DNA of 64,000 nt, taken from positions 1-64,000 of the forward strand of contig JBDNIY010000007.1 in the NCBI GenBank assembly GCA_041688015.1, given 5' to 3'. The notes below the pieces were generated by a model. The model saw only the letters and a list, made by a program, of their open reading frames with translations. It ran no database searches and was not told where the DNA came from. Source of the stretch: Parvibaculum sp041688015. Lineage in GTDB: Bacteria; Pseudomonadota; Alphaproteobacteria; Parvibaculales; Parvibaculaceae. Both the position numbers and the translations under genes were made by a program. This document shows, one piece after another, positions 27,257 to 36,277 of this stretch (positions are counted from its first letter, which is position 1; each line of letters opens with the position of its first letter).

Positions 27257-29976
27257 TGGCAAGCTTCGGCATACTCGCCAAACGATTGTTTGGCAGCGCC
27301 AACGACCGCAAGCTCAAGTCCTTTAAGGCCCGAGTAGAGGCTATCAACGCGTTTGAGCCTGCCATTTCAGTATTGTCAGACGGCGAATTGAAAGCCAAGA
27401 CGGTCGAATTCCGCGCCCGCCTTGCAGATGGTGCCAACCTCGACGACCTCCTACCTGAAGCCTTCGCGGTGGTGCGTGAAGCTGCCAAGCGCACGCTCGG
27501 CCAGCGCCACTATGACACCCAGTTGGTCGGCGGCATGGTGCTGCATGACGGCAAGATCGCCGAAATGAAAACCGGTGAAGGCAAGACGTTGGTGGCGACG
27601 CTCGCCTGCTATCTAAACGCGCTCCCCGGCAAGGGCGTTCATGTCGTCACCGTCAACGACTATCTCGCTTCACGCGACGCCGAATGGATGGCGCAGGTTT
27701 ACAACTTCCTCGGCCTCACCACCGGCGTCATCGTGCATGGGCTCGACGACGAGGAACGCCGCGAGGCTTACGCCGCCGACATCACCTATGGCACCAACAA
27801 CGAATACGGCTTCGACTTTCTGCGCGACAACATGAAATATCAGGTATCGGCCATGGCCCAACGCGGCCATGCCTATGCCATCGTCGACGAAGTGGACTCG
27901 ATCCTCGTCGATGAAGCACGCACGCCGCTGATCATTTCAGGCCCGCTCGACGACAAGTCCGAACTCTATCTGTCCGTCGATGACGTGATCCCGCATATCG
28001 CCGACGATGGCTATGAGCTGGACGAAAAGCAACGCACGGTGAACCTCACCGAAGAAGGCAATGAAGCCATCGAAGACCTGCTGCGCAAACACGGTATCCT
28101 GACGGAGGGCGCGCTTTACGACATCGAAAACATCACCATCGTTCATCACATCCAGAACGCGCTGAAAGCCCACAAGCTATTTCAGAAAGACAAGGACTAT
28201 ATCGTCAAGGGCGACAAGCTCATGATCATTGACGAGTTCACGGGCCGCATGATGGAAGGCCGTCGCTATTCAGACGGGTTGCATCAGGCGCTGGAAGCCA
28301 AAGAACGCGTGACGATCCAGCCGGAAAACCAAACGCTGGCCTCGATTACCTTCCAAAATTATTTCCGCATGTATAAGAAGCTGTCAGGCATGACAGGCAC
28401 CGCGCTGACAGAAGCTGACGAATTTGCTGAAATCTATGGCTTAGAAGTCATTGAGGTGCCGACCAACCGACCCATCGCTCGTGTTGACGAAGATGACGAG
28501 GTTTATCGCTCGGCACAGGAAAAATATGAAGCCATCGTCATCGAACTCGAAGACTGCGCCAAACGCGGCCAGCCTGTACTGGTCGGCACGGTGTCGATTG
28601 AAAAATCAGAAACCCTGTCTGACTTCCTCAAGAAAAGGAAGATCAAGCACAACGTCTTGAACGCGCGCTATCACGAACAAGAAGCCTATATCGTGGCACA
28701 AGCGGGCGTGCCCGGTGCCATCACCATCGCCACCAATATGGCTGGTCGCGGCACCGACATTCAGCTTGGCGGCAATCTGGAAATGCGCGCTGGCGACGAG
28801 ACCGCCGGCATCGAAGACCCCGCCAAATACGACGCCAAGATCGAAGAGATCAAAGCTGACATCGAACGCCTCAAGCAAAAGGCCATCGAAGCGGGCGGCC
28901 TATACATCATCGGCACAGAGCGCCACGAAAGCCGCCGCATCGACAATCAGCTACGTGGGCGCGCGGGCCGTCAGGGCGATCCGGGACGGTCGAAGTTTTT
29001 TCTCTCTCTCGACGACGACCTGATGCGCATTTTCGGTGCCAACAACATGGAGGGCATGTTACAGAAGCTCGGCCTCAAGGAGGGCGAAGCGATTATCCAT
29101 CCCTGGATCAATCGGGCCCTAGCAAAGGCACAAGAAAAAGTTGAAGCACGTAACTTCGACATGCGCAAGAACGTGTTGAAATACGATGACGTGATGAACG
29201 ATCAACGTCGCGTTATCTTTGAGCAGCGCGTGGATCTGATGAATGCGGAAGATGTGGCCGAAACGGTCGCGGATATGCGCGATCAGGTGATCGACGGTCT
29301 TGTGGCTGAGTACATTCCCGAAAAAGCCTATGCCGAACAATGGGACGCAGCTGGATTGCACGCGGCCGTCGTTGAATCACTGGGCATGGACTTGCCGATT
29401 GAGGCATGGGCCACTGAGGAAGGCATTGCCAACGCGGAGTTGCGCGAGCGCCTCCACAAAGAAGCCGACCGCGCCATGGCTGCCAAGGCCGCTCAATCGG
29501 GGCCTGATCTGATGCGCCAGGTCGAAAAAGCAATCTTACTGCAAACGCTCGACCAATTCTGGCGCGAACATCTGATGATGCTCGACTATCTGCGTCAGGC
29601 CGTGGGCTTGCGCGGCTATGCCCAGCGCGACCCGCTGAACGAATACAAGCAGGAAGCCTTCGAGCTTTTTGAAAGCCTGCTCGACCGTCTGCGCGAAGCC
29701 GTGACGCGGCAATTGATGAATGCTCAATTTGTGCAGGAAGCCCCGCGCCTTGAAGATACCGAACTGCCGCAGATGCATGCTCATCACCTGGACCCCTCTA
29801 CGGGCGAAGACGATCTGGGCCGTAGCACATCGGACATCAACCGCCCTGCCCGCAACGACCCCGGCGTCGCCCTAAGCAAGGACGACCCCACGACATGGGG
29901 CAAGGTTTCGCGCAACGCCGCCTGCCCTTGCGGCTCGGGCAAGAAGTTTAAACATTGCCACGGCTCATTTGCTTAA
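27256..29976 (+). CDS. secA: preprotein translocase ATPase SecA
   Basis: This 906-residue motor pushes preproteins through SecYEG. The Walker A motif is GEGKT in AEMKTGEGKTLVA, the DEAD-like box is VDEVDSILVDEA, and the preprotein cross-linking domain and scaffold follow. The C terminus ends in a zinc finger CPCGSGKKFKHCH for SecB and lipid contact. GAGGAAGA 7 bases upstream fixes the start at 27256. Longer frames upstream are not supported. Confidence 0.98.
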   Translation: MASFGILAKRLFGSANDRKLKSFKARVEAINAFEPAISVLSDGELKAKTVEFRARLADGANLDDLLPEAFAVVREAAKRTLGQRHYDTQLVGGMVLHDGKIAEMKTGEGKTLVATLACYLNALPGKGVHVVTVNDYLASRDAEWMAQVYNFLGLTTGVIVHGLDDEERREAYAADITYGTNNEYGFDFLRDNMKYQVSAMAQRGHAYAIVDEVDSILVDEARTPLIISGPLDDKSELYLSVDDVIPHIADDGYELDEKQRTVNLTEEGNEAIEDLLRKHGILTEGALYDIENITIVHHIQNALKAHKLFQKDKDYIVKGDKLMIIDEFTGRMMEGRRYSDGLHQALEAKERVTIQPENQTLASITFQNYFRMYKKLSGMTGTALTEADEFAEIYGLEVIEVPTNRPIARVDEDDEVYRSAQEKYEAIVIELEDCAKRGQPVLVGTVSIEKSETLSDFLKKRKIKHNVLNARYHEQEAYIVAQAGVPGAITIATNMAGRGTDIQLGGNLEMRAGDETAGIEDPAKYDAKIEEIKADIERLKQKAIEAGGLYIIGTERHESRRIDNQLRGRAGRQGDPGRSKFFLSLDDDLMRIFGANNMEGMLQKLGLKEGEAIIHPWINRALAKAQEKVEARNFDMRKNVLKYDDVMNDQRRVIFEQRVDLMNAEDVAETVADMRDQVIDGLVAEYIPEKAYAEQWDAAGLHAAVVESLGMDLPIEAWATEEGIANAELRERLHKEADRAMAAKAAQSGPDLMRQVEKAILLQTLDQFWREHLMMLDYLRQAVGLRGYAQRDPLNEYKQEAFELFESLLDRLREAVTRQLMNAQFVQEAPRLEDTELPQMHAHHLDPSTGEDDLGRSTSDINRPARNDPGVALSKDDPTTWGKVSRNAACPCGSGKKFKHCHGSFA

Positions 29977-29996
29977 ACGCTCTCGCTAACGACATG

Positions 29997-30029
29997 AAAA
30001 CGCCCGCCTCTTCCGAGGCGGGCGTTTTT
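29997..30029. terminator. bidirectional intrinsic terminator after secA
   Basis: A perfect 10-bp stem CGCCCGCCTC-TTCC-GAGGCGGGCG (30001-30024) is followed by five Ts and preceded by four As. It separates secA from the convergent MFS gene. Confidence 0.9.
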
Positions 30030-30052
30030 GTTTGAACCATCAAGCAACCCTA

Positions 30053-31390
30053 TCAGGGGTGCGTCACTTTAAGTTTTTCAAGATCAGCTTCATAGGTCAG
30101 GCCAGCCCAATAATAATGGACCGCCGCCCAGACACCGATAAACGATGTTGCAAATAGCGCCCACCGCAAGCTCTCGACGCCGTAATAAGGGTGAAGCAGA
30201 TCGCTCAACGCACCCACCGCGAGCGGGCCAAAGCCCAGCGCGATGAAATTCAGTACAAAGAGCATGACTGCAGACGTCAACGCCCGCATATGCGGCGGCG
30301 TCAGGCTCTGGATCATGGCAAAGCTCGGCCCGAGATAGAACGCGCCAAGCAGTGACGACATAACATAGACCGGCACCATGATGTTGAGATTGGATGAGCT
30401 GTAAAAGACGATGAACAACGGCATGCCGATAATTTTGGCTACCGCAACCACCCAAGCGTTCCAGCGCAAATCCTTGCGCGACAAACGGTCGGCAAGATAA
30501 CCACCCAGCAGCGCGCCCGCGCCACCCACAAAGCCCGCTGTCAAACCAAAGATCAAACCGATCTCTCTGGGCTGCATCCCAAGGCTGCGGGAAAAGAACG
30601 AAGGCCCAAAAATCAAACCGCCATAACCGACAAAGGACACAAGCGTCAGGCCAATGATGATGTGGCGAGCCGAATGCGTCTGCCAAAGGTGAACGAAGAC
30701 CCCCCAGAGCGCCGTGAAATATATGCTCAGCGCTGTCGTATGCGAGGAGGCGGTCGGATGGGCTTCAACCGTCAAGCCATCAATGGCACCACGCTCAGGC
30801 TCGATAATCGTAAACCGCACAAGGGCTGCAATGAGAAGGCCGGGCAAGCCAACAACAAAGAATGTCGCGCGCCAACCATGATTCTGCACCACATAGCCGC
30901 CCAGTATCAGGCCGATCATCGCACCGGCATAAACACCGACCGAATAAAATGACATGGCGGTTGAGCGCTGCTCTTTGGGATAAAGATCAGCAATCATCGA
31001 ATGCGAGGGCGGGCTGGAGCCTGCCTCACCGATACCGACGCCAATGCGCGCCACCAACAGATGCGAAAAACTACCAGCCAGCCCGCACGCCGCTGTCATG
31101 CCCGACCAAAGGGTAACCGCCAGCGCGATAATGTTGCGCCGGTTACCGCGATCAGCCCACATGGCAATGGGCACACCGAGCGTGGCATAGAACAACGCAA
31201 AGACAAGCCCGCCCATCAGGCCCAGCATTGTATCGCTGACGTGGAACGCTGCTTTGATCGCCGGCATGAGGATATTGACGATGCCGCGATCCACATGGCT
31301 GGATGTATAGGCGAGCGTCAGAATGAGTAGAGCATAATGGCGCGACAGGCCTTGACGTACGGGCCTGCTTGCCACCGATTGTTCAGCCAT
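30053..31390 (-). CDS. MFS transporter, Spinster-like
   Basis: This 445-residue protein has about 12 hydrophobic segments. DRGIVNILMPAIK in the first helix and the loop motif GVPIAMWADRGNRR are seen in the Spinster-type branch of the major facilitator superfamily. Substrate cannot be read from sequence. It is divergent from two epoxide hydrolase genes and could import or export their substrate or product. Confidence 0.88.
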   Translation of the reverse strand: MAEQSVASRPVRQGLSRHYALLILTLAYTSSHVDRGIVNILMPAIKAAFHVSDTMLGLMGGLVFALFYATLGVPIAMWADRGNRRNIIALAVTLWSGMTAACGLAGSFSHLLVARIGVGIGEAGSSPPSHSMIADLYPKEQRSTAMSFYSVGVYAGAMIGLILGGYVVQNHGWRATFFVVGLPGLLIAALVRFTIIEPERGAIDGLTVEAHPTASSHTTALSIYFTALWGVFVHLWQTHSARHIIIGLTLVSFVGYGGLIFGPSFFSRSLGMQPREIGLIFGLTAGFVGGAGALLGGYLADRLSRKDLRWNAWVVAVAKIIGMPLFIVFYSSSNLNIMVPVYVMSSLLGAFYLGPSFAMIQSLTPPHMRALTSAVMLFVLNFIALGFGPLAVGALSDLLHPYYGVESLRWALFATSFIGVWAAVHYYWAGLTYEADLEKLKVTHP

Positions 31391-31493
31391 GGTTCCTCCC
31401 CAGTGTCTTTATCTTTTATTTCTTTGGCGACACCTTAGAGAGGCACCGTCCCTGCGGCAATCACTGGTTCGCACACCGTGGCCCTCTGACCGG

Positions 31494-31521
31494 TTGCAGC
31501 CCCGCAACGCGGTGGCATAAT
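31494..31521 (+). promoter_or_regulatory. candidate promoter of the epoxide hydrolase pair
   Basis: TTGCAG (31494-31499), 16 bases, then CATAAT (31516-31521). The inverted repeat GTTGC-AGCCCC-GCAAC (31493-31508) overlaps the -35 and could be an operator. The leader would be about 35 bases. Confidence 0.5.
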
Positions 31522-31562
31522 GCATCCAACCAAAAATAGAATACGCAAAGAGGAAGAAGCCC

Positions 31563-32750
31563 ATGTCAGCGCCCACGCCGTTCAAAATTGACATCTCAAA
31601 ATCCGTGCTTGATGCCATTGCCCGCAAGGTCACGGCTTATGACTGGCACGAAATGCCCGAGATCCCCGAAGGCGGCAATCGCTGGGCCTATGGCGCCGAC
31701 ATGACCTATATGCGTGAACTCTGCGCCTATTGGACGACCGACTATGACTGGCGCAAATGGGAAGCCCATCTGAATAGCCAGCCGCAATTCACCACCACCA
31801 TTGATGGGCAGGCCATTCATTTCATTCATGTCAAAGGATCGGGCAGCGCGCCCGAGCCTGTGCTGATGACACATGGCTGGCCGGGGTCGGTGCTGGAATT
31901 TTATGATGTGATCGAACCGTTGGCGCATCCTGAAAAATTTGGCGGCAATGCCGAAGACGGCGTGACGCTCGTCATCCCCTCTCTGCCCGGCTACGCTTTT
32001 TCTGGCAAACCCAAAACACCCATCGGCCCCAAGGGCACCGCGGCGCTCTGGGACAAGCTGATGCGCGATGTGCTGGGCTACAAAACCTATATTGCGCAAG
32101 GCGGCGATTGGGGTTCGGTAGTGACAAGTTTCCTTGGCTACAACCACTCAACGCTCAAGGGCGGCGGCGCGAAGGCCATTCACCTCAACATGTTCGGGAT
32201 GCGCCCGGCAGCGCTGCCTGAAACCGAAGAAGAACAGAAATGGGCGGCCGCCGCCGGCATGACATTTGAACTGGAAGGCGCTTACCTGCGCTTGCAAATG
32301 ACCAAGCCACAAACACTTTCCTACGCCATGATGGACAGCCCCGTGGGGGCAGCCGCTTGGATCGTCGAAAAATTCCACGGCTGGTCTGACAAGCGTGGGC
32401 CAGACGGCAAAGAGCATATCGAAAATGCTTTCACCAAGGATCAGCTGCTGACCAGCGTGATGATCTATCTCGTCACCCACACCTTCAACACCGCGACGTG
32501 GTTTTATCGCGGCATGTTTGAAGACGGCGGCGCCAATATGGCACCGGGCACCCGCATCGACATTCCTGTCGGCATTGCTAACTACCCAAAAGAATTTTTG
32601 GTCTTCCCGCCGCGCAGCATGATGGACAAAGGCTTCAACATCGTCCATTGGGCTGACTTCGATCACGGCGGGCATTTCGCGGCGATGGAAACGGGCACTG
32701 TCTTTGCAGACGACGTGCGCGCGTTCGTCAAACAGATCAAAGGCTCATGA
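31563..32750 (+). CDS. epoxide hydrolase, first of tandem pair
   Basis: This 395-residue alpha/beta-hydrolase has the N-terminal EHN region of microsomal-type epoxide hydrolases. The oxyanion motif is HGWPGS (104-109). The nucleophile is Asp182 in GGDWGS, which makes the enzyme open epoxides through an ester intermediate. The probable catalytic His is 371 in DHGGHFAAME. No signal peptide is present. GAGGAAG precedes the ATG. The following gene is a paralogue starting inside the stop (ATGA). Confidence 0.9.
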   Translation: MSAPTPFKIDISKSVLDAIARKVTAYDWHEMPEIPEGGNRWAYGADMTYMRELCAYWTTDYDWRKWEAHLNSQPQFTTTIDGQAIHFIHVKGSGSAPEPVLMTHGWPGSVLEFYDVIEPLAHPEKFGGNAEDGVTLVIPSLPGYAFSGKPKTPIGPKGTAALWDKLMRDVLGYKTYIAQGGDWGSVVTSFLGYNHSTLKGGGAKAIHLNMFGMRPAALPETEEEQKWAAAAGMTFELEGAYLRLQMTKPQTLSYAMMDSPVGAAAWIVEKFHGWSDKRGPDGKEHIENAFTKDQLLTSVMIYLVTHTFNTATWFYRGMFEDGGANMAPGTRIDIPVGIANYPKEFLVFPPRSMMDKGFNIVHWADFDHGGHFAAMETGTVFADDVRAFVKQIKGS

Positions 32751-33946
32751 CCCATCGCATCATTCCCGCCGATCCGTTCGAGGTTCGCGTCTCTGATGGC
32801 GAAATCGAAAACCTGAAGCGACGCCTCGCGGCAACGCGTTTTCCCAATGAGCCTGAGGGCAACGCGCATTGGGCCTACGGCACCAATCTGTCCTATATGG
32901 AACAGCTTGTTGCCACATGGCGCGATGATTTTGATTGGCGGGCGGCGGAGAAATACCTCAATCGCTTTCCACAGTATCGCGCGACGCTGAGCGACGCGGC
33001 AGGCGAAGACCACGACATTCATTTTATCTATGAGAAAGGCTCTGGCACCAACGCCGTGCCGCTGATCTTGACGCATGGCTGGCCGTCCACTTTTCGTGAA
33101 TTTCTGGATGTGGTTGATCCATTGGCCCACCCCGAAAAATACGGCAAATCTGGCCCCGCCTTCGATATCATCGTGCCATCGCTGATCGGCTACGGGTTTT
33201 CGTCGATCCCGCGTGTGCCCATCGGCCCTGCCGCCATCGCTGACCTTTGGCACCGCCTGATGAGCGACGTGCTGGGCTATGACACTTACGCCGCCCAAGC
33301 TGGCGACTGGGGCAGCTTCGTCACCTCAAGACTAGCGCTGCAACACGCCAAGAGCCTGCGGGCGATCCATTTGACCATGTTGCCGCTGCGCCCCGCCCTA
33401 AAACATGAAAGCCAACCGCCGGTCAGCGCCGACGAAAGCACATGGATCAAACAAATGGGTCAATGGTGGAAACAGGAGGAAGGCTATCGCTCCATCCAAT
33501 CCACCAAACCCATGGCGCTGGCCTTCAGCCTGATGGACAGCCCTGCCGGTCTGGCCGGTTGGCTTGCCGACAAATATTACCGGCTGGGCGACACCGACAA
33601 GACAACGACGATGGATGGCATGATCGCGCGCTTTCCCTTTGAGACGATCCTCACCCAGCTTTCGATCTACTGGTTCACCGGCACGATCAATGCGGCCAAC
33701 ACGCTCTACAAGGCCGGGCCCGCCGAAGGGTCTGCGGTGCTAAAACCCGGCGAAAAAGTCACTGTGCCTGTGGCCTATTCCGAATATCCAATGGACACGC
33801 TACCGATTAGCCCACGCTCGTGGGCAGAACGCAGCTACAATATTCAGCGGTGGCGGGTGATGGAAAAAGGCGGGCATTTTGCGGCCATGGAAGAGCCGGA
33901 ACTCTTTGCCGATGATGTGCGTGATGCCTTTGCAGAAATGCTCTAG
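32747..33946 (+). CDS. epoxide hydrolase, second of tandem pair
   Basis: This 399-residue paralogue has the same layout: HGWPST (110-115), nucleophile Asp187 in AGDWGS, and probable His377 in KGGHFAAME. Identity to its neighbour by eye is clear around the motifs but low elsewhere, so the duplication is old. The two may form a hetero-oligomer or act on different substrates. The TAG stop shares bases with the accA stop on the other strand (CTAG). Confidence 0.9.
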   Translation: MTHRIIPADPFEVRVSDGEIENLKRRLAATRFPNEPEGNAHWAYGTNLSYMEQLVATWRDDFDWRAAEKYLNRFPQYRATLSDAAGEDHDIHFIYEKGSGTNAVPLILTHGWPSTFREFLDVVDPLAHPEKYGKSGPAFDIIVPSLIGYGFSSIPRVPIGPAAIADLWHRLMSDVLGYDTYAAQAGDWGSFVTSRLALQHAKSLRAIHLTMLPLRPALKHESQPPVSADESTWIKQMGQWWKQEEGYRSIQSTKPMALAFSLMDSPAGLAGWLADKYYRLGDTDKTTTMDGMIARFPFETILTQLSIYWFTGTINAANTLYKAGPAEGSAVLKPGEKVTVPVAYSEYPMDTLPISPRSWAERSYNIQRWRVMEKGGHFAAMEEPELFADDVRDAFAEML

Positions 33947-34902
33947 GTGACGCCGGAACGGCCCATCGCCAGAAATTTCTCGCGACGCAGACGCTTCAAG
34001 GTGGCGTGGTCGAGTTTGTCGAGGCCGCGCAACTCCTCTTCGATGGCATCGCCTGTTTCTTTGATCATCTGCGTGCGCTCGCGGTGCGCGCCGCCGATGG
34101 GCTCGACGAGAATGCGGTCAATAACGCCAAGCTGGCTGAGGCTTTGAGCTGTGATCTTGAGCGCATTGGCCATGTCTTGAGCCTTGTCAGCCGAGCGCCA
34201 CAAGATCGACGCACCAGCCTCAGGCGAGATCACGCTGTAAACAGCATGTTCAAGCATCAATACGCGATTGCCCGTCGCCAACGCTACTGCGCCGCCTGAG
34301 CCACCTTCACCGATAATGACCGAGATCAGCGGCACGCCGAGCCCAAGGCAACAATCGGTTGACCGCGCGATAGCTTCGGCCTGACCGCGCTCTTCGCCGC
34401 CAATGCCGGGATAAGCACCCGCTGTATCAACCAGCGTGATCACAGGAATGTCGAATCGATCGGCAAGTCCCATCAGCCGCACCGCCTTGCGATAGCCTTC
34501 AGGCGTCCCCATGCCGAAATTATGTTTCATGCGGGTCTGGGTGTCAGAGCCTTTTTCATGGCCAATGACCATGACGGAACGACCACGAAAGCGACCAAGC
34601 CCGCCAACAATCGCCTGATCCTCACCAAACACACGGTCGCCCGCGAGCGGCGTAAAATCTTCGATCAAGCGTTCGACATAATCGACAAAATGCGGCCGGC
34701 GCGGATGGCGCGCCACCTGCAATTTCTGCCAAGGGGTCAAATCTTTGTAGGTTTCCTGCAAAAGCTGGGCAGCCTTCTGCTCCAGCTTGGCAACCTCATC
34801 GTTCACACTGACGCCATTATCCTGCGCGCCCAGAAGCTTCAGCTCCTGAATCTTGCCTTCAAGTTCAGCGATCGGTTTCTCAAAGTCGAGATATGTGTGC
34901 AT
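33943..34902 (-). CDS. accA: acetyl-CoA carboxylase carboxyltransferase subunit alpha
   Basis: This protein has 319 residues, the same as E. coli AccA. With AccD it transfers CO2 from biotin to acetyl-CoA, the first step of fatty acid synthesis. It begins MHTYLDFEKPIAELEGKI and carries the crotonase-like core (PRRPHFVDYVERLIEDF, GEGGSGGA, YSVISPEA). An upstream in-frame extension to 35070 has no family likeness and is left out. No accD is near. Confidence 0.97.
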   Translation of the reverse strand: MHTYLDFEKPIAELEGKIQELKLLGAQDNGVSVNDEVAKLEQKAAQLLQETYKDLTPWQKLQVARHPRRPHFVDYVERLIEDFTPLAGDRVFGEDQAIVGGLGRFRGRSVMVIGHEKGSDTQTRMKHNFGMGTPEGYRKAVRLMGLADRFDIPVITLVDTAGAYPGIGGEERGQAEAIARSTDCCLGLGVPLISVIIGEGGSGGAVALATGNRVLMLEHAVYSVISPEAGASILWRSADKAQDMANALKITAQSLSQLGVIDRILVEPIGGAHRERTQMIKETGDAIEEELRGLDKLDHATLKRLRREKFLAMGRSGVT

Positions 34903-35250
34903 CGTGCTCAAGGATGGAGTGCTCAGGGAATTGGCCCTTTCAACAACGAAAAAGCATCTGGAGAGCGACGAAGGATTGTTACGCATCCCCCCGGCCCATT
35001 TCCCTGATGTGCTCAGGAATTGAGCGGCACACTGGCTTTTGCGCGGGATATTGTCAACCTTTCGCCACACATGCGCTCCCCCCGCGGCCCTCTAGACAAA
35101 GCGGTTTTGGCCCTTTCCCAACGTCAAAGGCTTTCCATAAGATTCTCGAATAGCGCGCAATGCTTGTCACAAACGGGGTGAGAGCGGTGTCTTATAGGGG
35201 AGAATGGGAAATTTAGCCTATCGGGTGAACGCCCGGAAAAAGAATACGTC
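34903..35250. other. 348-base gap between accA and the ECF41 module
   Basis: The gap contains the accA upstream region and, at 35165-35191, the ECF41-like promoter described separately. Open frames across it resemble no protein. Confidence 0.5.
35165..35191 (+). promoter_or_regulatory. candidate ECF41-dependent promoter
   Basis: TGTCACA (35165-35171), 16 bases, then TGTC (35188-35191). The reported ECF41 promoter signature, as I recall it, is TGTCACA at -35 and CGTC at -10. The match is exact at -35 and 3 of 4 at -10. It stands 60 bases before the first gene of a module that ends with an ECF41 sigma factor. Confidence 0.55.
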
Positions 35251-35679
35251 ATGAAACAACCCACCCGGCCAGAGCTAACAATGACCAAAACCCGCTGGAA
35301 AAAACTGGCGCTGGCGCTAACCGCGCTCGGTTTTGCGGCCAATGCACTGACCATGCTGGCCACGCCGCTCGATTGGTACAAGACCATCGCAGGGGTGCCC
35401 GACACGGGCCCCTTCAACCCGCATTTCGTGTGCGACATTGGTGTCGCCTATCTCACCTGCGCGCTGTGTGCGGCCGCTGCCGCTAGATGGCTGCGTCAGG
35501 CATTTATTTTGATGAGTGTCGTCACACTCTTCCTTGGCCTGCATGTCGGCTTGCACCTCTGGGATGTCGCCGCTGGACGCCTCCCTCTTGATCACCTGCT
35601 GATCGATGCGCCGGGCGTGCTTGGCCCCGCACTGATTGCTGCGTGGCTGGTCTGGTGGACGAAAGCCGAGCGCGCCTGA
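35251..35679 (+). CDS. small four-helix membrane protein of the ECF41 module
   Basis: This 142-residue protein has four hydrophobic segments (about 20-42, 65-90, 92-112 and 117-137) and a first loop with WYKTIAGVPDTGPFNPHFVCDIG, where Pro-Phe-Asn-Pro-His looks conserved. I do not recognise a named family. A second ATG at 35281 could be the true start. It is 25 bases ahead of the carboxymuconolactone decarboxylase gene and probably in one operon with it. Confidence 0.75.
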   Translation: MKQPTRPELTMTKTRWKKLALALTALGFAANALTMLATPLDWYKTIAGVPDTGPFNPHFVCDIGVAYLTCALCAAAAARWLRQAFILMSVVTLFLGLHVGLHLWDVAAGRLPLDHLLIDAPGVLGPALIAAWLVWWTKAERA

Positions 35680-35704
35680 TTATCCCAATAAAGAGGACCT
35701 CAAA

Positions 35705-36259
35705 ATGTTCAACGCCATTCTCGAACGCATATTCTTCAAGCAAGAAGCTGTGACGGGGGAATCAGCGGACTTCATCCGCGACCTGCACCGCGCCACGCCG
35801 GGCGGCTTCTGGCGATTTGTGCTCTTCATGCCGATGGCAAATTTCCGCCGCGCTCTGCCCGCCGATGCCTATGCGGTGGCAAAAATCGCCGCATCACATT
35901 CAGAAGATTGCGGTCCCTGCCTGCAAACCACGGTCAATCTGGCAACAGCCGCTGGAGTTCATGCGCAAACAATCCGCGCCGCTGTGCTGGGTGAGGTAAC
36001 AGCCATGGACGAGCGCACGGGCACAGCCTTCGCTTTTGCCCGCGCGATCTGCGCCCATGATATTGTCAGCGAAGAATTGCGCCCCAGACTTGTTGAATGG
36101 TGGGGCGAGGCGGGCGTGGCAGAACTGAGCCTTGCCATTTGCGCGGCCCGGCTTTTCCCCACACTGAAGCGCGGGCTGGGACACAGCGCAGCCTGTCAGC
36201 GCGTGAGGGTAGGACAAGAAACATTGAGTGTCGGCGCGCCCGACGCTCACGCCGCCTGA
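35705..36259 (+). CDS. AhpD-like carboxymuconolactone decarboxylase family protein
   Basis: This 184-residue all-helical protein has the CxxC redox pair (Cys69, Cys72) in HSEDCGPCLQTTVN, the arrangement of the AhpD/CMD superfamily, which reduces peroxides or acts on lactones. AGAGGA lies 8 bases before the ATG, so the longer frame from 35636 is not used. The gene next door is an ECF41 sigma factor, the known genomic companion of CMD proteins. Confidence 0.85.
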   Translation: MFNAILERIFFKQEAVTGESADFIRDLHRATPGGFWRFVLFMPMANFRRALPADAYAVAKIAASHSEDCGPCLQTTVNLATAAGVHAQTIRAAVLGEVTAMDERTGTAFAFARAICAHDIVSEELRPRLVEWWGEAGVAELSLAICAARLFPTLKRGLGHSAACQRVRVGQETLSVGAPDAHAA

Positions 36260-36277
36260 CCGATCAGGATCACGCCG

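Noticed and set aside
32663..33298. 211-codon minus-strand frame
   Set aside because: It is antisense to the second epoxide hydrolase, whose catalytic residues are intact.
35124..35438. 104-codon minus-strand frame
   Set aside because: It is antisense to the membrane protein gene and to the ECF41-like promoter.
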